Shown one piece after another: positions 45,873 through 54,414 of a stretch of DNA of 64,000 nucleotides (its first letter is position 1; each line of letters opens with the position of its first letter). The DNA is from Bacteroidota bacterium (GTDB lineage: Bacteria > Bacteroidota > Bacteroidia > Cytophagales > Cyclobacteriaceae). The stretch lies in assembly GCA_018267285.1 (NCBI GenBank), contig JAFDYU010000019.1, positions 211,961 through 275,960 of the forward strand, read 5' to 3'. A program made the translations under genes and the position numbers. The notes below the pieces were generated by a model. It saw nothing but the letters and a program-made list of their open reading frames with translations. It ran no database searches and was not told the DNA's origin.

Positions 45873-46856
45873 TTGCTGCTCATGTGGCCCAACTCCTTAT
45901 TTTCGCAAGATGAAGGCAAGTCTGCTATTCCGTTAGATCACTTTTATGTCAAGCCAAGGCACGGCACCAACGCAATACGCAGGGTACTCAAAAACTTTCA
46001 TTTCGGGGCCTATACGGGATTAGGAAAAACGTTTTTTAACGGCAGCCTTTCCGGTTATGGCGTCTATCAAACCCCGGGCTCTCCCCCCGAAATTTTTACC
46101 AACTCAGGCACGCGTTTTACCAATTGGATTAACAATGCCGGAACCGACACAAGTGCTCCCAACAACTCTTATATCTTGGTTGCACCGGGTTCATCAAATC
46201 TTCGGTTTAAGGGAAGTGCCTTTAATATCCCTATAGGCGGTTCGGTGCATTATGAATTTGATCGTTACCGAATTGGCGGGGGATATTCTTATGAGTTGAT
46301 GAGTATCGGTACGTTGCAATCCGTAACCATGGGCGACAAAATCGGGAGCATGAAAGCAAGCTCGGCAACGGGCTTTGTACGAAAATACTGGGGCATGGCA
46401 GGCGTTGCCTTTTATCGGTGGAATGATTTTTTATTTATTGGCGATGTGCAGGTAGGAAGTTACAAGTTGAAGACCAACTACAACACGGCACAGGTTACCA
46501 CCAGTACTTTTTTTAACTTGGGTGTAACTATAGAAAGAAACCTTTCCGAATATTTCAAAGTCTTTGCCCGGCCTTATTATGAAATTAAGAACTACAGTCT
46601 TACGCCATCAGGCGGCCAACCCATACGTTACAATATAAATGCCCTGTACGTAACGGTTGGTTTTACCTACGCTATCCCCGAGCTTCCGCGCTGTTTTTTG
46701 AATGGGTGCCATGCCCAGATTAACCACGCACACGGAAACAAAGAGTACCGAAGTCGCAGGCATGCGATCTTTAAAAAACAAAACCCAGGGTATGGAGAAA
46801 ACTACCAGCCGATAAAGTACAAAGGCAAGAATAAAAATAAGCTGAACCCGTATTAA
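45873..46856 (+). CDS. Outer-membrane beta-barrel-like protein, start uncertain
   Basis: A protein of at least 327 residues with alternating beta strands, aromatic residues and turns (HFGAYTGLGKTFF, IGGSVHYEFDRYRIGGGYSYEL, YWGMAGVAFYRW) typical of a small outer-membrane barrel, and a short basic C-terminal extension with HGNKEYRSRRH. TTG 45873 gives a poor signal peptide. The frame stays open upstream to 45813 and a CTG at 45846 would start LRPFLTIVALLLMWPNSLFS, a better signal peptide. Family not recognised; related proteins in Bacteroidota are named only as hypothetical. Confidence 0.68.
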   Translation: MLLMWPNSLFSQDEGKSAIPLDHFYVKPRHGTNAIRRVLKNFHFGAYTGLGKTFFNGSLSGYGVYQTPGSPPEIFTNSGTRFTNWINNAGTDTSAPNNSYILVAPGSSNLRFKGSAFNIPIGGSVHYEFDRYRIGGGYSYELMSIGTLQSVTMGDKIGSMKASSATGFVRKYWGMAGVAFYRWNDFLFIGDVQVGSYKLKTNYNTAQVTTSTFFNLGVTIERNLSEYFKVFARPYYEIKNYSLTPSGGQPIRYNINALYVTVGFTYAIPELPRCFLNGCHAQINHAHGNKEYRSRRHAIFKKQNPGYGENYQPIKYKGKNKNKLNPY

Positions 46857-46871
46857 ATAAATCACTGCGCC

Positions 46872-47717
46872 TTGAGTTACCTCACCATAGACCCTACACA
46901 AATACCCACTGCAAAATTGCACGGCTACATGCAGGGTGCTATAGCACCACGGCCTATTGCATTTGCGAGCACCGTTGATGCACAGGGAAACATCAACCTG
47001 AGCCCGTTCAGCTTTTTTAACATGTTCAGCACCAACCCGCCTATTGTTATTTTTTCTCCTTCTCGTAGGGTACGCGATAATACTACAAAACACACGCTGG
47101 AAAATATTTTGGAAGTGCCTGAAGTGGTAATCAATATTGTAAATTATGCCATGGTAGAACAAGCCTCTTTGGCAAGTTGCGAATATCCAAAAAACGAAAA
47201 TGAATTTGTAAAAGCCGGATTTACCGAGCTTAAGTCGGTTAAGGTAAAGCCACCCCGCGTGGCCGAATCGCCCGCATCGTTTGAATGTAAAGTGAACCAG
47301 GTGATTTCTCTCGGTAGCGAGGGAGGGGCAGGCAACTTAATTGTTTGTGAAATAGTGCTTGCACATTTTAAAACTGAAATCATGGACGGCCAAAACCACA
47401 TTGACCCGCAGAAGTTAGATGCCGTGGCCCGCATGGGCGGAGATTTTTATTGCCGGGCTCACGGAGAAAATGTTTTTACGGTACCCAAACCAAATACAAA
47501 ACTGGGTATTGGCTTCGACCAACTTCCGGATGACGTTCGCAGCAGCAAAATATTATCAGGAAACGATCTTGGGAGGTTGGCCAACATCGAAAAATTGCCC
47601 GAGGCAACAGATCTTATGGCAGGCAGGCTAAACCAAAATGAGCGACATCAGCAAGCCAAGCAATTACTTTCTAAGGGAAAGGTAGATGACGCCTGGCGCG
47701 TGCTGCTTTCTAAATAA
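46872..47717 (+). CDS. Flavin reductase-like (FMN-binding split-barrel) protein
   Basis: A 281-residue cytoplasmic protein from a TTG start. The N-terminal 190 residues match the flavin-reductase split barrel: GAIAPRPIAFASTVDAQGNINLSPFSFFNMFSTNPP with the FMN phosphate site and PVVIF-like strand (IVIFSPSRRVRDNTTKHT), and VEQASLAS. The C-terminal part is charged and helical with QAKQLLSKGKVDDAW. It may be an FMN-dependent reductase or a flavin-binding regulator; the electron partner is unknown. The start is 15 bases after the barrel gene. Confidence 0.85.
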   Translation: MSYLTIDPTQIPTAKLHGYMQGAIAPRPIAFASTVDAQGNINLSPFSFFNMFSTNPPIVIFSPSRRVRDNTTKHTLENILEVPEVVINIVNYAMVEQASLASCEYPKNENEFVKAGFTELKSVKVKPPRVAESPASFECKVNQVISLGSEGGAGNLIVCEIVLAHFKTEIMDGQNHIDPQKLDAVARMGGDFYCRAHGENVFTVPKPNTKLGIGFDQLPDDVRSSKILSGNDLGRLANIEKLPEATDLMAGRLNQNERHQQAKQLLSKGKVDDAWRVLLSK

Positions 47718-47814
47718 GTGATTTAGGTGGCAAGGTTTTGCTAAGGGAAAAGGCTTTACCTTGATGGTGGACGAAGACCTTATTTCATCAAAATAGGATT
47801 GATATTATATCTCC

Positions 47815-48795
47815 CTAATTGCGGTACAAAACTGCCTTAACGGCTTTTACCGTGCGCTCCACGCTTGGAAGAATTGCATCGATCAGCGTGGGTGCGTAGG
47901 GAAGGGGTACATCCAGGCTATTAATACGGTGTACGGGCGCATCCAGGTAATCGAAAGCATACTTTTGAACATGGTAGGTAATCTCTGAGGAGATGGCAGC
48001 GAGAGGCCATGCTTCTTCAATAATCACCAACCGATTGGTCTTCTTTACAGACTCTACCACTGTTGCATAATCTATTGGTCTTACCGAGCGAAGATCGATC
48101 ACCTCTGCCGAAATACCTTCTTTCTCCAGTTCGGCAGCAGCGGCAAGCACCACTTTCATGATTTTGCCAAACGACACAAGGGTTACATCAGTTCCCGATC
48201 TTTTAATATCAGCTGACCCGATGGGGATCAAATATTCTTCGGTAGGCACTTCGCCTTTGTCGCCATACATCAACTCACTCTCCATGAAGATGACCGGGTC
48301 GTTATCGCGTATAGCAGATTTTAATAGACCTTTGGCATCGTAAGGTGTAAACGGAACAACCACCTTTAAGCCCGGTGTGTTGGCATACCAATTTTCAAAA
48401 TTCTGAGAGTGTTGTGAACTGAGCATACCGGCATTCCCGGTTGGCCCTCTGAACACAATAGGCACATTAAACTGCCCACCCGACATGGATAACATTTTTG
48501 CGGCTGAGTTGATCACCTGATCAATGGCAACCAACGAAAAATTGAAGGTCATGAATTCTACGATGGGGCGTATTCCGTTCATGGCAGCACCAACGCCAAC
48601 TCCGGCAAAACCCAATTCTGAAATGGGGGTATCGATTACGCGGTCGGCCCCAAACTCATCCAACATACCCTGGCTAACTTTGTAGGCTCCGTTGTATTCG
48701 GCTACTTCTTCACCCATCAACAATACGCTTTTGTCTCTGCGCATTTCTTCGCTCATAGCCTCGCGCAACGCTTCTCTGAATTGAATTTCCCTCAT
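47815..48795 (-). CDS. pdhB: Pyruvate dehydrogenase E1 component, beta subunit
   Basis: Provides the C-terminal half of the thiamine-diphosphate E1 heterotetramer that decarboxylates pyruvate. The 326-residue protein has the transketolase middle domain (REALREAMSEEMRRDKSVLLMGEEVAEYNGAYKVSQG) and the C-terminal domain with DLRSVRPIDYATV and EEAWPLAAISSEI. The alpha subunit is not in the window. A branched-chain or acetoin E1 is possible but the sequence reads as PDH beta. It stands alone, behind the terminator of the OmpA/TPR gene. Confidence 0.93.
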   Translation of the reverse strand: MREIQFREALREAMSEEMRRDKSVLLMGEEVAEYNGAYKVSQGMLDEFGADRVIDTPISELGFAGVGVGAAMNGIRPIVEFMTFNFSLVAIDQVINSAAKMLSMSGGQFNVPIVFRGPTGNAGMLSSQHSQNFENWYANTPGLKVVVPFTPYDAKGLLKSAIRDNDPVIFMESELMYGDKGEVPTEEYLIPIGSADIKRSGTDVTLVSFGKIMKVVLAAAAELEKEGISAEVIDLRSVRPIDYATVVESVKKTNRLVIIEEAWPLAAISSEITYHVQKYAFDYLDAPVHRINSLDVPLPYAPTLIDAILPSVERTVKAVKAVLYRN

Positions 48796-48867
48796 ATTTC
48801 TGTTTGTTTACAAAGTCCGTAAAAATAGCAACAGGACGAACAGTATTCAAGAATTTATTGGCAATAA

Positions 48868-48897
48868 AAAAGCCCTGACGAGTGAGTCAGGGCTTTT
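48868..48897 (-). terminator. Terminator after the OmpA/TPR gene
   Basis: A perfect 12-bp stem AAAAGCCCTGAC (48868-48879) with GTCAGGGCTTTT (48886-48897), 6-base loop, followed on the minus strand by TTATT. Confidence 0.85.
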
Positions 48898-48917
48898 CCA
48901 AATTCCTTTTTCCAAGA

Positions 48918-50690
48918 TTATTTTAATGCATTGCGGAATGCATCGGTGGTATTAAACTTCGAAAATTCAAGGTCACTTAAAGCCTTGTCTTTCAAGCTGG
49001 GATTGAGTTTAACTGCGCTTGAGAGGTTGCTTACCACTTGATCGCCATTGCCGTTGTGAGCTGCTGCAATAGCCGCACCGTAAAAGGCAATTGCCATGTT
49101 CGGGTTCTTCTTGGTGGCTTCTGCAAAAGACGAAGCGGCATTGCTGTTGTCTTTAGAGAGCAGTTGAGCCAAGCCCTTATTAAATAAATTTACATCGGTA
49201 TCAACTGATGATGAAGTAGAGCGTACGGCATCGCTGTAGCTTGCCTTGTAGATTTCGCAAGCTCCTTTCACACCGTTTATGCCACGAGCAACATCATTGC
49301 TTGCACCGCTAAGTGCCTGCGCTGCATAGCTATACGATTTGTAAGCGTTGCCTTTCATCAAGGCTATAGAGGCAAGGTTAGCCAAAACTTCAGGCGCTTG
49401 CTTCAGTTTGGAAGCAATGTCGAGTTGGGTAGCTGCCTTGTCGGAAAGCTCTGCTTGTTTGGCAGGGTTTTCGATCATCATTTGAATGTAAACGGCAGCC
49501 AAGTTGTTGTTGGCATTCCAGTTGTTTCCTTTTTTAGTTGCGGCCTCATAGATCGCAGCTTTCTCATCCAATGAAGGAGTGAGAGTAGCCGAATACATCA
49601 ACTCTTCAAAAGAAAGCGTATCAGCTTTTACTTCGCCTTTGGTAATTTGTTTAGCAAGTACAGAGATTTCGGCATCTGTCTTTTTTGCTTTTACCGTTAA
49701 GATTTCAGTTTTGGCTGCACGAAGACCCGGATAAACATCTTTGAAAACTTTATTGTAGGTCTTTAATTTTTTCATGGACTTCTCCTTGTCTTCAAAAGAA
49801 CCACCATTGTTGATGATGTTGGTGTATTCTGATTTTTCATCGGCTGAAATGCCTTCATAAGAAGCTAAAGCTGTTGAGAAACCAGCCCAATCGTCAACGA
49901 TAGGTTTCAATATAAATTTGATCTCAGCGGCTACACCCTGATAATCGTATTTCTTCATCTGGTCGCGATAGTATTTTTCGATTACGGCAGCACGTTCTTC
50001 AGAAAGTTTGCTGTTGATGCGTTCCAAACCTTCGGGTGAGTGGGTACCGGTGATCGTTACGGTTTTCGTAATGTTTTTAGCTGCAATGAAAGCATCCAAT
50101 TGCTTTCCTTTCTCTGCTTTGATCTCTGACTTGCGAAGTACCGATCTTCCGCGTTCGAAGTTGAAATCGGGAATCGTTACCGGGATAAGCTCTTCTTGAT
50201 TGTTGTATCCGTGATCTGCAAAGGCAGCGTAGTATGAGTTTTGAACCAGCTTTGATGTTGTAATAATACCCGTAGCAACGGCTAAACGCGGTGTAGTCTT
50301 AGACTTGGTACCCTTTGAGGCAGCAAACTGGATTTCGACCGTTCCGTTTTTGTAGGTGTCTTTGTACGGGAATGAGAAATTTTTAGTTACAGGTGTTTGC
50401 TCGGTTTTGTTGTTGGGGTAATCTTCGGCTTTAAATGGAACCGGAGGCAACGCCAACTCATTATCTCCATATTTGTAGAATGTATTGAGTGTCAATACCG
50501 TACCTTTCTTCAGAACTTTGGCAGGGATGTTACCCGACATGTCGAAATTAACCGTGTCTTTGTGAACTTCGAGCGGGTTAGGTTTTACATCTACTTTTTG
50601 GTCTTTGACCATTTTAATCATCTGAGGGAGGGTACATCCGGCCATGGTCATGGCTCCGATGATGGTGAGGGAGTAAACTAGTTTTCTCAT
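48918..50690 (-). CDS. OmpA-type TPR lipoprotein
   Basis: A 590-residue outer-membrane lipoprotein: RKLVYSLTIIGAMTMAGC gives an AGC lipobox. A beta-rich N-terminal part (residues about 40-180) is followed by an OmpA-like domain (IPDFNFERGRSVLRKSE, GTHSPEGLERINSKLSEERAAVI), which usually binds peptidoglycan, and then a long helical TPR-like C-terminal region (MIENPAKQAELSDKAATQLDIA, SYAAQALSGASNDVARG, AFYGAAIAAAHNGNG). The arrangement suggests a cell-wall tether with a protein-interaction module. Partners unknown. Confidence 0.82.
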   Translation of the reverse strand: MRKLVYSLTIIGAMTMAGCTLPQMIKMVKDQKVDVKPNPLEVHKDTVNFDMSGNIPAKVLKKGTVLTLNTFYKYGDNELALPPVPFKAEDYPNNKTEQTPVTKNFSFPYKDTYKNGTVEIQFAASKGTKSKTTPRLAVATGIITTSKLVQNSYYAAFADHGYNNQEELIPVTIPDFNFERGRSVLRKSEIKAEKGKQLDAFIAAKNITKTVTITGTHSPEGLERINSKLSEERAAVIEKYYRDQMKKYDYQGVAAEIKFILKPIVDDWAGFSTALASYEGISADEKSEYTNIINNGGSFEDKEKSMKKLKTYNKVFKDVYPGLRAAKTEILTVKAKKTDAEISVLAKQITKGEVKADTLSFEELMYSATLTPSLDEKAAIYEAATKKGNNWNANNNLAAVYIQMMIENPAKQAELSDKAATQLDIASKLKQAPEVLANLASIALMKGNAYKSYSYAAQALSGASNDVARGINGVKGACEIYKASYSDAVRSTSSSVDTDVNLFNKGLAQLLSKDNSNAASSFAEATKKNPNMAIAFYGAAIAAAHNGNGDQVVSNLSSAVKLNPSLKDKALSDLEFSKFNTTDAFRNALK

Positions 50691-50801
50691 GGAATTTGGT
50701 TTAAATACATAGTTTTTGAAGTCGTAAATGTAAGGTTTAAAGGCTAATTGGTTGCAATGATAGGCAAAAAAATAAGAATGGAATATGTTATCGGTGCATG
50801 T

Positions 50802-50809
50802 TATATTTG
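50802..50809 (+). promoter_or_regulatory. -7 promoter box for the PspC gene
   Basis: TATATTTG fits TAnnTTTG; it would give a leader of about 70 bases before the PspC-type gene. A minus-strand TACCTTTG (50844-50851) faces it 35 bases away. Confidence 0.35.
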
Positions 50810-50843
50810 CAACTTGAAAAAAATGGCGATGAATTGCCGTTTA

Positions 50844-50851
50844 CAAAGGTA
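50844..50851 (-). promoter_or_regulatory. Possible -7 box toward the OmpA/TPR gene
   Basis: Minus-strand TACCTTTG fits TAnnTTTG but lies 146 bases from the OmpA/TPR start. A closer TACATTTA (50725-50732) has one mismatch. Confidence 0.3.
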
Positions 50852-50889
50852 AATGGAAGGTTTTAAAACAGGATTAGAACGTTAAGGGT

Positions 50890-51108
50890 ATGGTGAAGCG
50901 GATACAATTGTTTTTTGAGGGCCATGCATTTGGGGTTTGTACCTATCTGGGCGAAAAGCTGGGCATTGCCACGTCTTCAATCCGGTTGTTTTTTATCTAT
51001 GCCTCCTTCCTCACACTGGGCTCTCCGGTGGTACTCTATATGGCTCTGGCATTTATTCTAAATATCCGAGGGCATCTGCGCAAGCGAAACACCATCTGGG
51101 ATTTTTAA
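50890..51108 (+). CDS. PspC-domain membrane protein
   Basis: A 72-residue protein consisting of one PspC domain: an amphipathic N-terminus (RIQLFFEGHAFGVCTYLGEKLG), the ATSSIRLFFIYASF motif and a single membrane helix, then a basic tail RGHLRKRN. PspC proteins belong to the phage-shock/envelope-stress group, but no pspA or pspB homolog is nearby. It converges on the glycosyltransferase gene with a 4-base overlap. Confidence 0.85.
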   Translation: MVKRIQLFFEGHAFGVCTYLGEKLGIATSSIRLFFIYASFLTLGSPVVLYMALAFILNIRGHLRKRNTIWDF

Positions 51109-52121
51109 CGATTAAGGTCTTCGTAGTTCTTTTTCCCAAACAGGAAATACTTAAAAACAATTAACCCTTGGTAGATATTTTCAACGTTGAAGGTGCCCAC
51201 CTGATGATACGTGTTGTTCCGCTTTTTTAATTCATGATACAATCGCCTGACAAAACTCAGGTGAGCTACAACGATTGCCTTAGCGTGTATGCCATCGCCC
51301 CCAATTAGAAAGCGAAAAGCTGCTGCCCAATCTAAAAATACTCGTAGCGGAAATTTCCAAAGCAATACGGAAATACGTTGATGCTTTACTAGTAAACTTA
51401 GGCCATTGCGAAAGTTAAAATAAGTTTTGCGAGGGCTTGAGGCGGAAAGCGTTCCACCGCCAACGTGGTACACCGTGCTTTTGCCCTCATAAAATATTTT
51501 GTAGCCTTTGCGTTGCAACCTCCAGCATAGATCAATTTCTTCCATGTGCGCAAAGAAGTCTTCATCCAATCCGCCCATTTCATGGTAGCAGTTTGCCCTT
51601 ACAAATAAGCATGCCCCCGAGGCCCAAAAAATTTGCGTTGTGTCGTTGTATTGCCCGCGATCTTCTTCAATAGAGTCGAAAAGCCGTCCTCGGCAAAACG
51701 GATAACCCAATATATCGATCTGCCCGCCCGCTGCACCGGCATATTCAAATTTGTGTTTTTGGCGATGAGCCAAAATCTTTGGCTGGGCAGCTGCAATATG
51801 CGGATTGGTGTCCATCAGTTCTATAACCGGCTTCAGCCAATCTCGGGTAACTTCAACATCCGAGTTTAGTAAAATAAAATAAGTGGAGTCTATTTTTCTT
51901 AACACTTCATTGTAGCCGCCACAAAAGCCTTTGTTTTCAGAAAGCCTGATTAAGTCAACTCCGGGAAAATCGTTTACGACCAAATCCGCAGACCCATCGG
52001 TAGAGCCATTATCGGCTACAACAATTTTTGCTTCTTTGCTGTATTCGATTACCGAAGGCAGAAATTGTTTAAGGAAATGTTTCCCGTTGTAGTTAAGAAT
52101 TACTACTGCAACTTTGGTCAT
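51105..52121 (-). CDS. Family 2 glycosyltransferase
   Basis: A 338-residue inverting GT-A glycosyltransferase. It opens with VAVVILNYNGKHFL, has VADNGSTDGSADLV, the DXD-like LNSDVEV, and the catalytic DEDFFAHMEEIDLCWRL with the ED-x-D pattern seen in rhamnosyl and other surface sugar transferases. A hydrophobic segment near the C-terminus may tether it to the membrane. It overlaps the ebfC stop by 4 bases (ATGA), so it is coupled to the gene for a DNA-binding protein. Donor and acceptor unknown. Confidence 0.92.
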   Translation of the reverse strand: MTKVAVVILNYNGKHFLKQFLPSVIEYSKEAKIVVADNGSTDGSADLVVNDFPGVDLIRLSENKGFCGGYNEVLRKIDSTYFILLNSDVEVTRDWLKPVIELMDTNPHIAAAQPKILAHRQKHKFEYAGAAGGQIDILGYPFCRGRLFDSIEEDRGQYNDTTQIFWASGACLFVRANCYHEMGGLDEDFFAHMEEIDLCWRLQRKGYKIFYEGKSTVYHVGGGTLSASSPRKTYFNFRNGLSLLVKHQRISVLLWKFPLRVFLDWAAAFRFLIGGDGIHAKAIVVAHLSFVRRLYHELKKRNNTYHQVGTFNVENIYQGLIVFKYFLFGKKNYEDLNR

Positions 52122-52453
52122 CCCATGAAGCTGCTTAAGTCCATGCCGGGTATGTTGGGCAATAGGCCTTCGGTTGATTTTTTCAGTTGCTCTTTTGCCT
52201 GTGCTTCGGCTCCCTCACTGGCCTTGTTCACAGCAGCGATAACCAAGTCCTGTATCAATATTTTGTCGTCAGCTTTTAGAATGGCCGCATCAATATCAAG
52301 TGCAACGAGTTGCCGTTTACCGTTTACCGTGGCTTTTACCATGCCTCCACCTGACTCGCCATCGATTTTTAGATTCACTAAATTTTCTTGTGCTGTTTTG
52401 AGCCGGGCCTGCACCTCTTTCATTTTGCCCATCATATTCATGAGATCAAACAT
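52118..52453 (-). CDS. YbaB/EbfC nucleoid-associated protein
   Basis: A 111-residue small DNA-binding protein of the YbaB/EbfC family. Markers are the helical start FDLMNMMGKMKEVQARLKTAQ, the basic central strand GMVKATVNGKRQLVALDID and the helical tail LIQDLVIAAVNKASEGAEAQAKEQLKKSTEGL. In many genomes ybaB follows dnaX or recR; here it precedes a glycosyltransferase. A TAACTTCG sequence at 52476-52483 (minus) is a one-mismatch -7 box. Confidence 0.93.
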   Translation of the reverse strand: MFDLMNMMGKMKEVQARLKTAQENLVNLKIDGESGGGMVKATVNGKRQLVALDIDAAILKADDKILIQDLVIAAVNKASEGAEAQAKEQLKKSTEGLLPNIPGMDLSSFMG

Positions 52454-52518
52454 GGTGTATGTAATTAAACGAACGCGAAGTTAGCACTCGTAACGGACTC
52501 GTATAGGTAGAGAATGAT

Positions 52519-54414
52519 TTATTTATGAATTAGTACAACGGTTCCCGCTTTCTTAAAGGTATTGCCGACTAAATCGGTTATTTCGGCCGTCCACACATAG
52601 GTGGCATCGGGCATTTGGGTTCCATCGCGCCTGCCGTCCCAGGCGGTGTTATTATCGGTAAAGAAAACCAATGAACCCCAGCGGTCGAATACCTGCAATT
52701 CCATCTTGGCTATGTAAAATCCCTTCACACTAAACGTGCGGTTCAATGCAGATTTGCTATCCGGATTAAATGCCGTTGGGTAATACAGATTAACGTGCCG
52801 CTCTACTTTTATTTCATTAGATATGGAAACCGGAACACCCGCCTCCATTGCCTGCGCTATAATTTTGTAATAGACAATTTGATTAACCGGATCGGACAGC
52901 GAATCGACAAACGTGGAATCGAGTCCGGTATAAATGGTAGTGCCGGCTTGCCCCGGCTGAAAATATTTTTGCACGGAATAATATTTTACCCCTTGGTCCC
53001 AACCGATGTAGGCCGACCACTGTAAATTAATTTCATTTAACTGACCTACTGCGCCATTCAAAATTATAGGGCAGGCTGGCATACCCGTTGCGCTGGCATT
53101 ACCACAGTTGTCTGTATAATTGATTTGGTAGCACAAACCGGTTTCATTATACGTTGAGTCGGTAAATTTTTGGATGTTTGATTTTCCTTGAAGTGAATAG
53201 GCACCTCCTGTTGGTTTGCGGAAAATATCGTAACCGGAGATGGTGTATGCCGGATCGGTAAGCCAACTCAAATCCACTTGAGCACTCCCCACCACTGCGC
53301 TTGTATTATTGATGCCAGCAGGTGTTTGTGTTAAAAAGGCTGTTCCGGTTTTTTCGAGCGAATAACTTTTTGCCCCCGATGCATAATTGCTTATCAATTG
53401 ATAGGTATAATCGGTTTTGCAGATGATGGCATTGTCGTTGTAGGTGGTAGCGGTGGCACTGACCGAAGTCAGTTTGGCGTTGTTGCGCTCAATATCAATC
53501 GTTGATATACCCGTGCTTGCTGTTTGCCAACTCAATTCATCCGTACCGCTCACCAAATTCAATTTAAAATTATGGCTACAGATGGGCGGAGCATAAACAT
53601 TGGTGTTGGCACACGGATCGAACGAACCGAGCCGGAAACAATAATAATTGTCGTCAACCAAAAGCCCCTTGGCAACCATGGAAGTGGTGTCGTACAAAAC
53701 TTGAAAAAGTTGAAAATTGGTTGAGTTGTTGTAGCCTATCTCACTGTGGTATTCGATATTGGTTTGCGGTGTATAATCAAGCTGCAACGTGCCGGCATCA
53801 ACGGCAGTCAACGATTTAACAGAAGGTATTGGTAAATTGTTAAGTGCCGTAAACCCCTGTACCTTGGCCGCACAATTATCGGCAGCATTTAATTTTTGCC
53901 CATGAATACTGATGTTGTAGTTGCCCACAACTCCATAGGCATGGGAAGCGGTTTGTGTGTTGCCCGAAGGTATGGCGGTATCAACGGAGCCATCGTTGTT
54001 GAAGTCGATAAAGTATTTATCGTAATTTTTGTCGGTGATGTTCACGTCCACCTTAGCACCTGCGCAGGTATAAATATCAAAATCGGGTTGGATGTTCGGA
54101 TCAACGGTTATGGTGATGTCATCGCTTCCCGATCCTTGATGGATAACATTAAGTGTATAGGTGCCGGGTGTGGTATAAACCAACGTGAAAACATTGGAAC
54201 ACGGAGGGTTGGTGGTGGCCAGGCAACTCGTGCCATCCGATACCATGGTGCAAGGATTACACGCTGCCACTGGCGAGATATTAACGGTTAAGGGCGCACA
54301 GCCTCTAACCTGATCTACACTAAATCTGCCCAACCTACTGGTGTATGGGGTTATTACTTGTGCTTGTGCTATGCACACAATCATTGACAAACCAACAAAG
54401 AGCGAATTCCTCAC
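52519..54414 (-). CDS. Secreted CHU_C protein with PKD-like start
   Basis: A 631-residue exported protein with signal peptide (SLFVGLSMIVCIAQAQ), a PKD-like opening (VDQVRGCAPLTVNISPVAAC), several fibronectin/Ig-like segments and the CHU_C C-terminal domain (YYPTAFNPDSKSALNRTFSVKG, MELQVFDRWGSLVFF, AWDGRRDGTQMPDATYVW, KAGTVVLIHK). It is a likely T9SS substrate and relative of the protein at 19634. Its start overlaps the hutH stop by 4 bases, which is odd for a surface protein gene and couples it to a cytosolic enzyme. Confidence 0.88.
   Translation of the reverse strand: MRNSLFVGLSMIVCIAQAQVITPYTSRLGRFSVDQVRGCAPLTVNISPVAACNPCTMVSDGTSCLATTNPPCSNVFTLVYTTPGTYTLNVIHQGSGSDDITITVDPNIQPDFDIYTCAGAKVDVNITDKNYDKYFIDFNNDGSVDTAIPSGNTQTASHAYGVVGNYNISIHGQKLNAADNCAAKVQGFTALNNLPIPSVKSLTAVDAGTLQLDYTPQTNIEYHSEIGYNNSTNFQLFQVLYDTTSMVAKGLLVDDNYYCFRLGSFDPCANTNVYAPPICSHNFKLNLVSGTDELSWQTASTGISTIDIERNNAKLTSVSATATTYNDNAIICKTDYTYQLISNYASGAKSYSLEKTGTAFLTQTPAGINNTSAVVGSAQVDLSWLTDPAYTISGYDIFRKPTGGAYSLQGKSNIQKFTDSTYNETGLCYQINYTDNCGNASATGMPACPIILNGAVGQLNEINLQWSAYIGWDQGVKYYSVQKYFQPGQAGTTIYTGLDSTFVDSLSDPVNQIVYYKIIAQAMEAGVPVSISNEIKVERHVNLYYPTAFNPDSKSALNRTFSVKGFYIAKMELQVFDRWGSLVFFTDNNTAWDGRRDGTQMPDATYVWTAEITDLVGNTFKKAGTVVLIHK

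Noticed and set aside
46608-47162. 184-codon minus-strand frame over the barrel and flavin-reductase genes
   Set aside because: Its composition is unlike a protein (many His, Cys and aromatic runs) and both plus-strand genes over it have clear family features.
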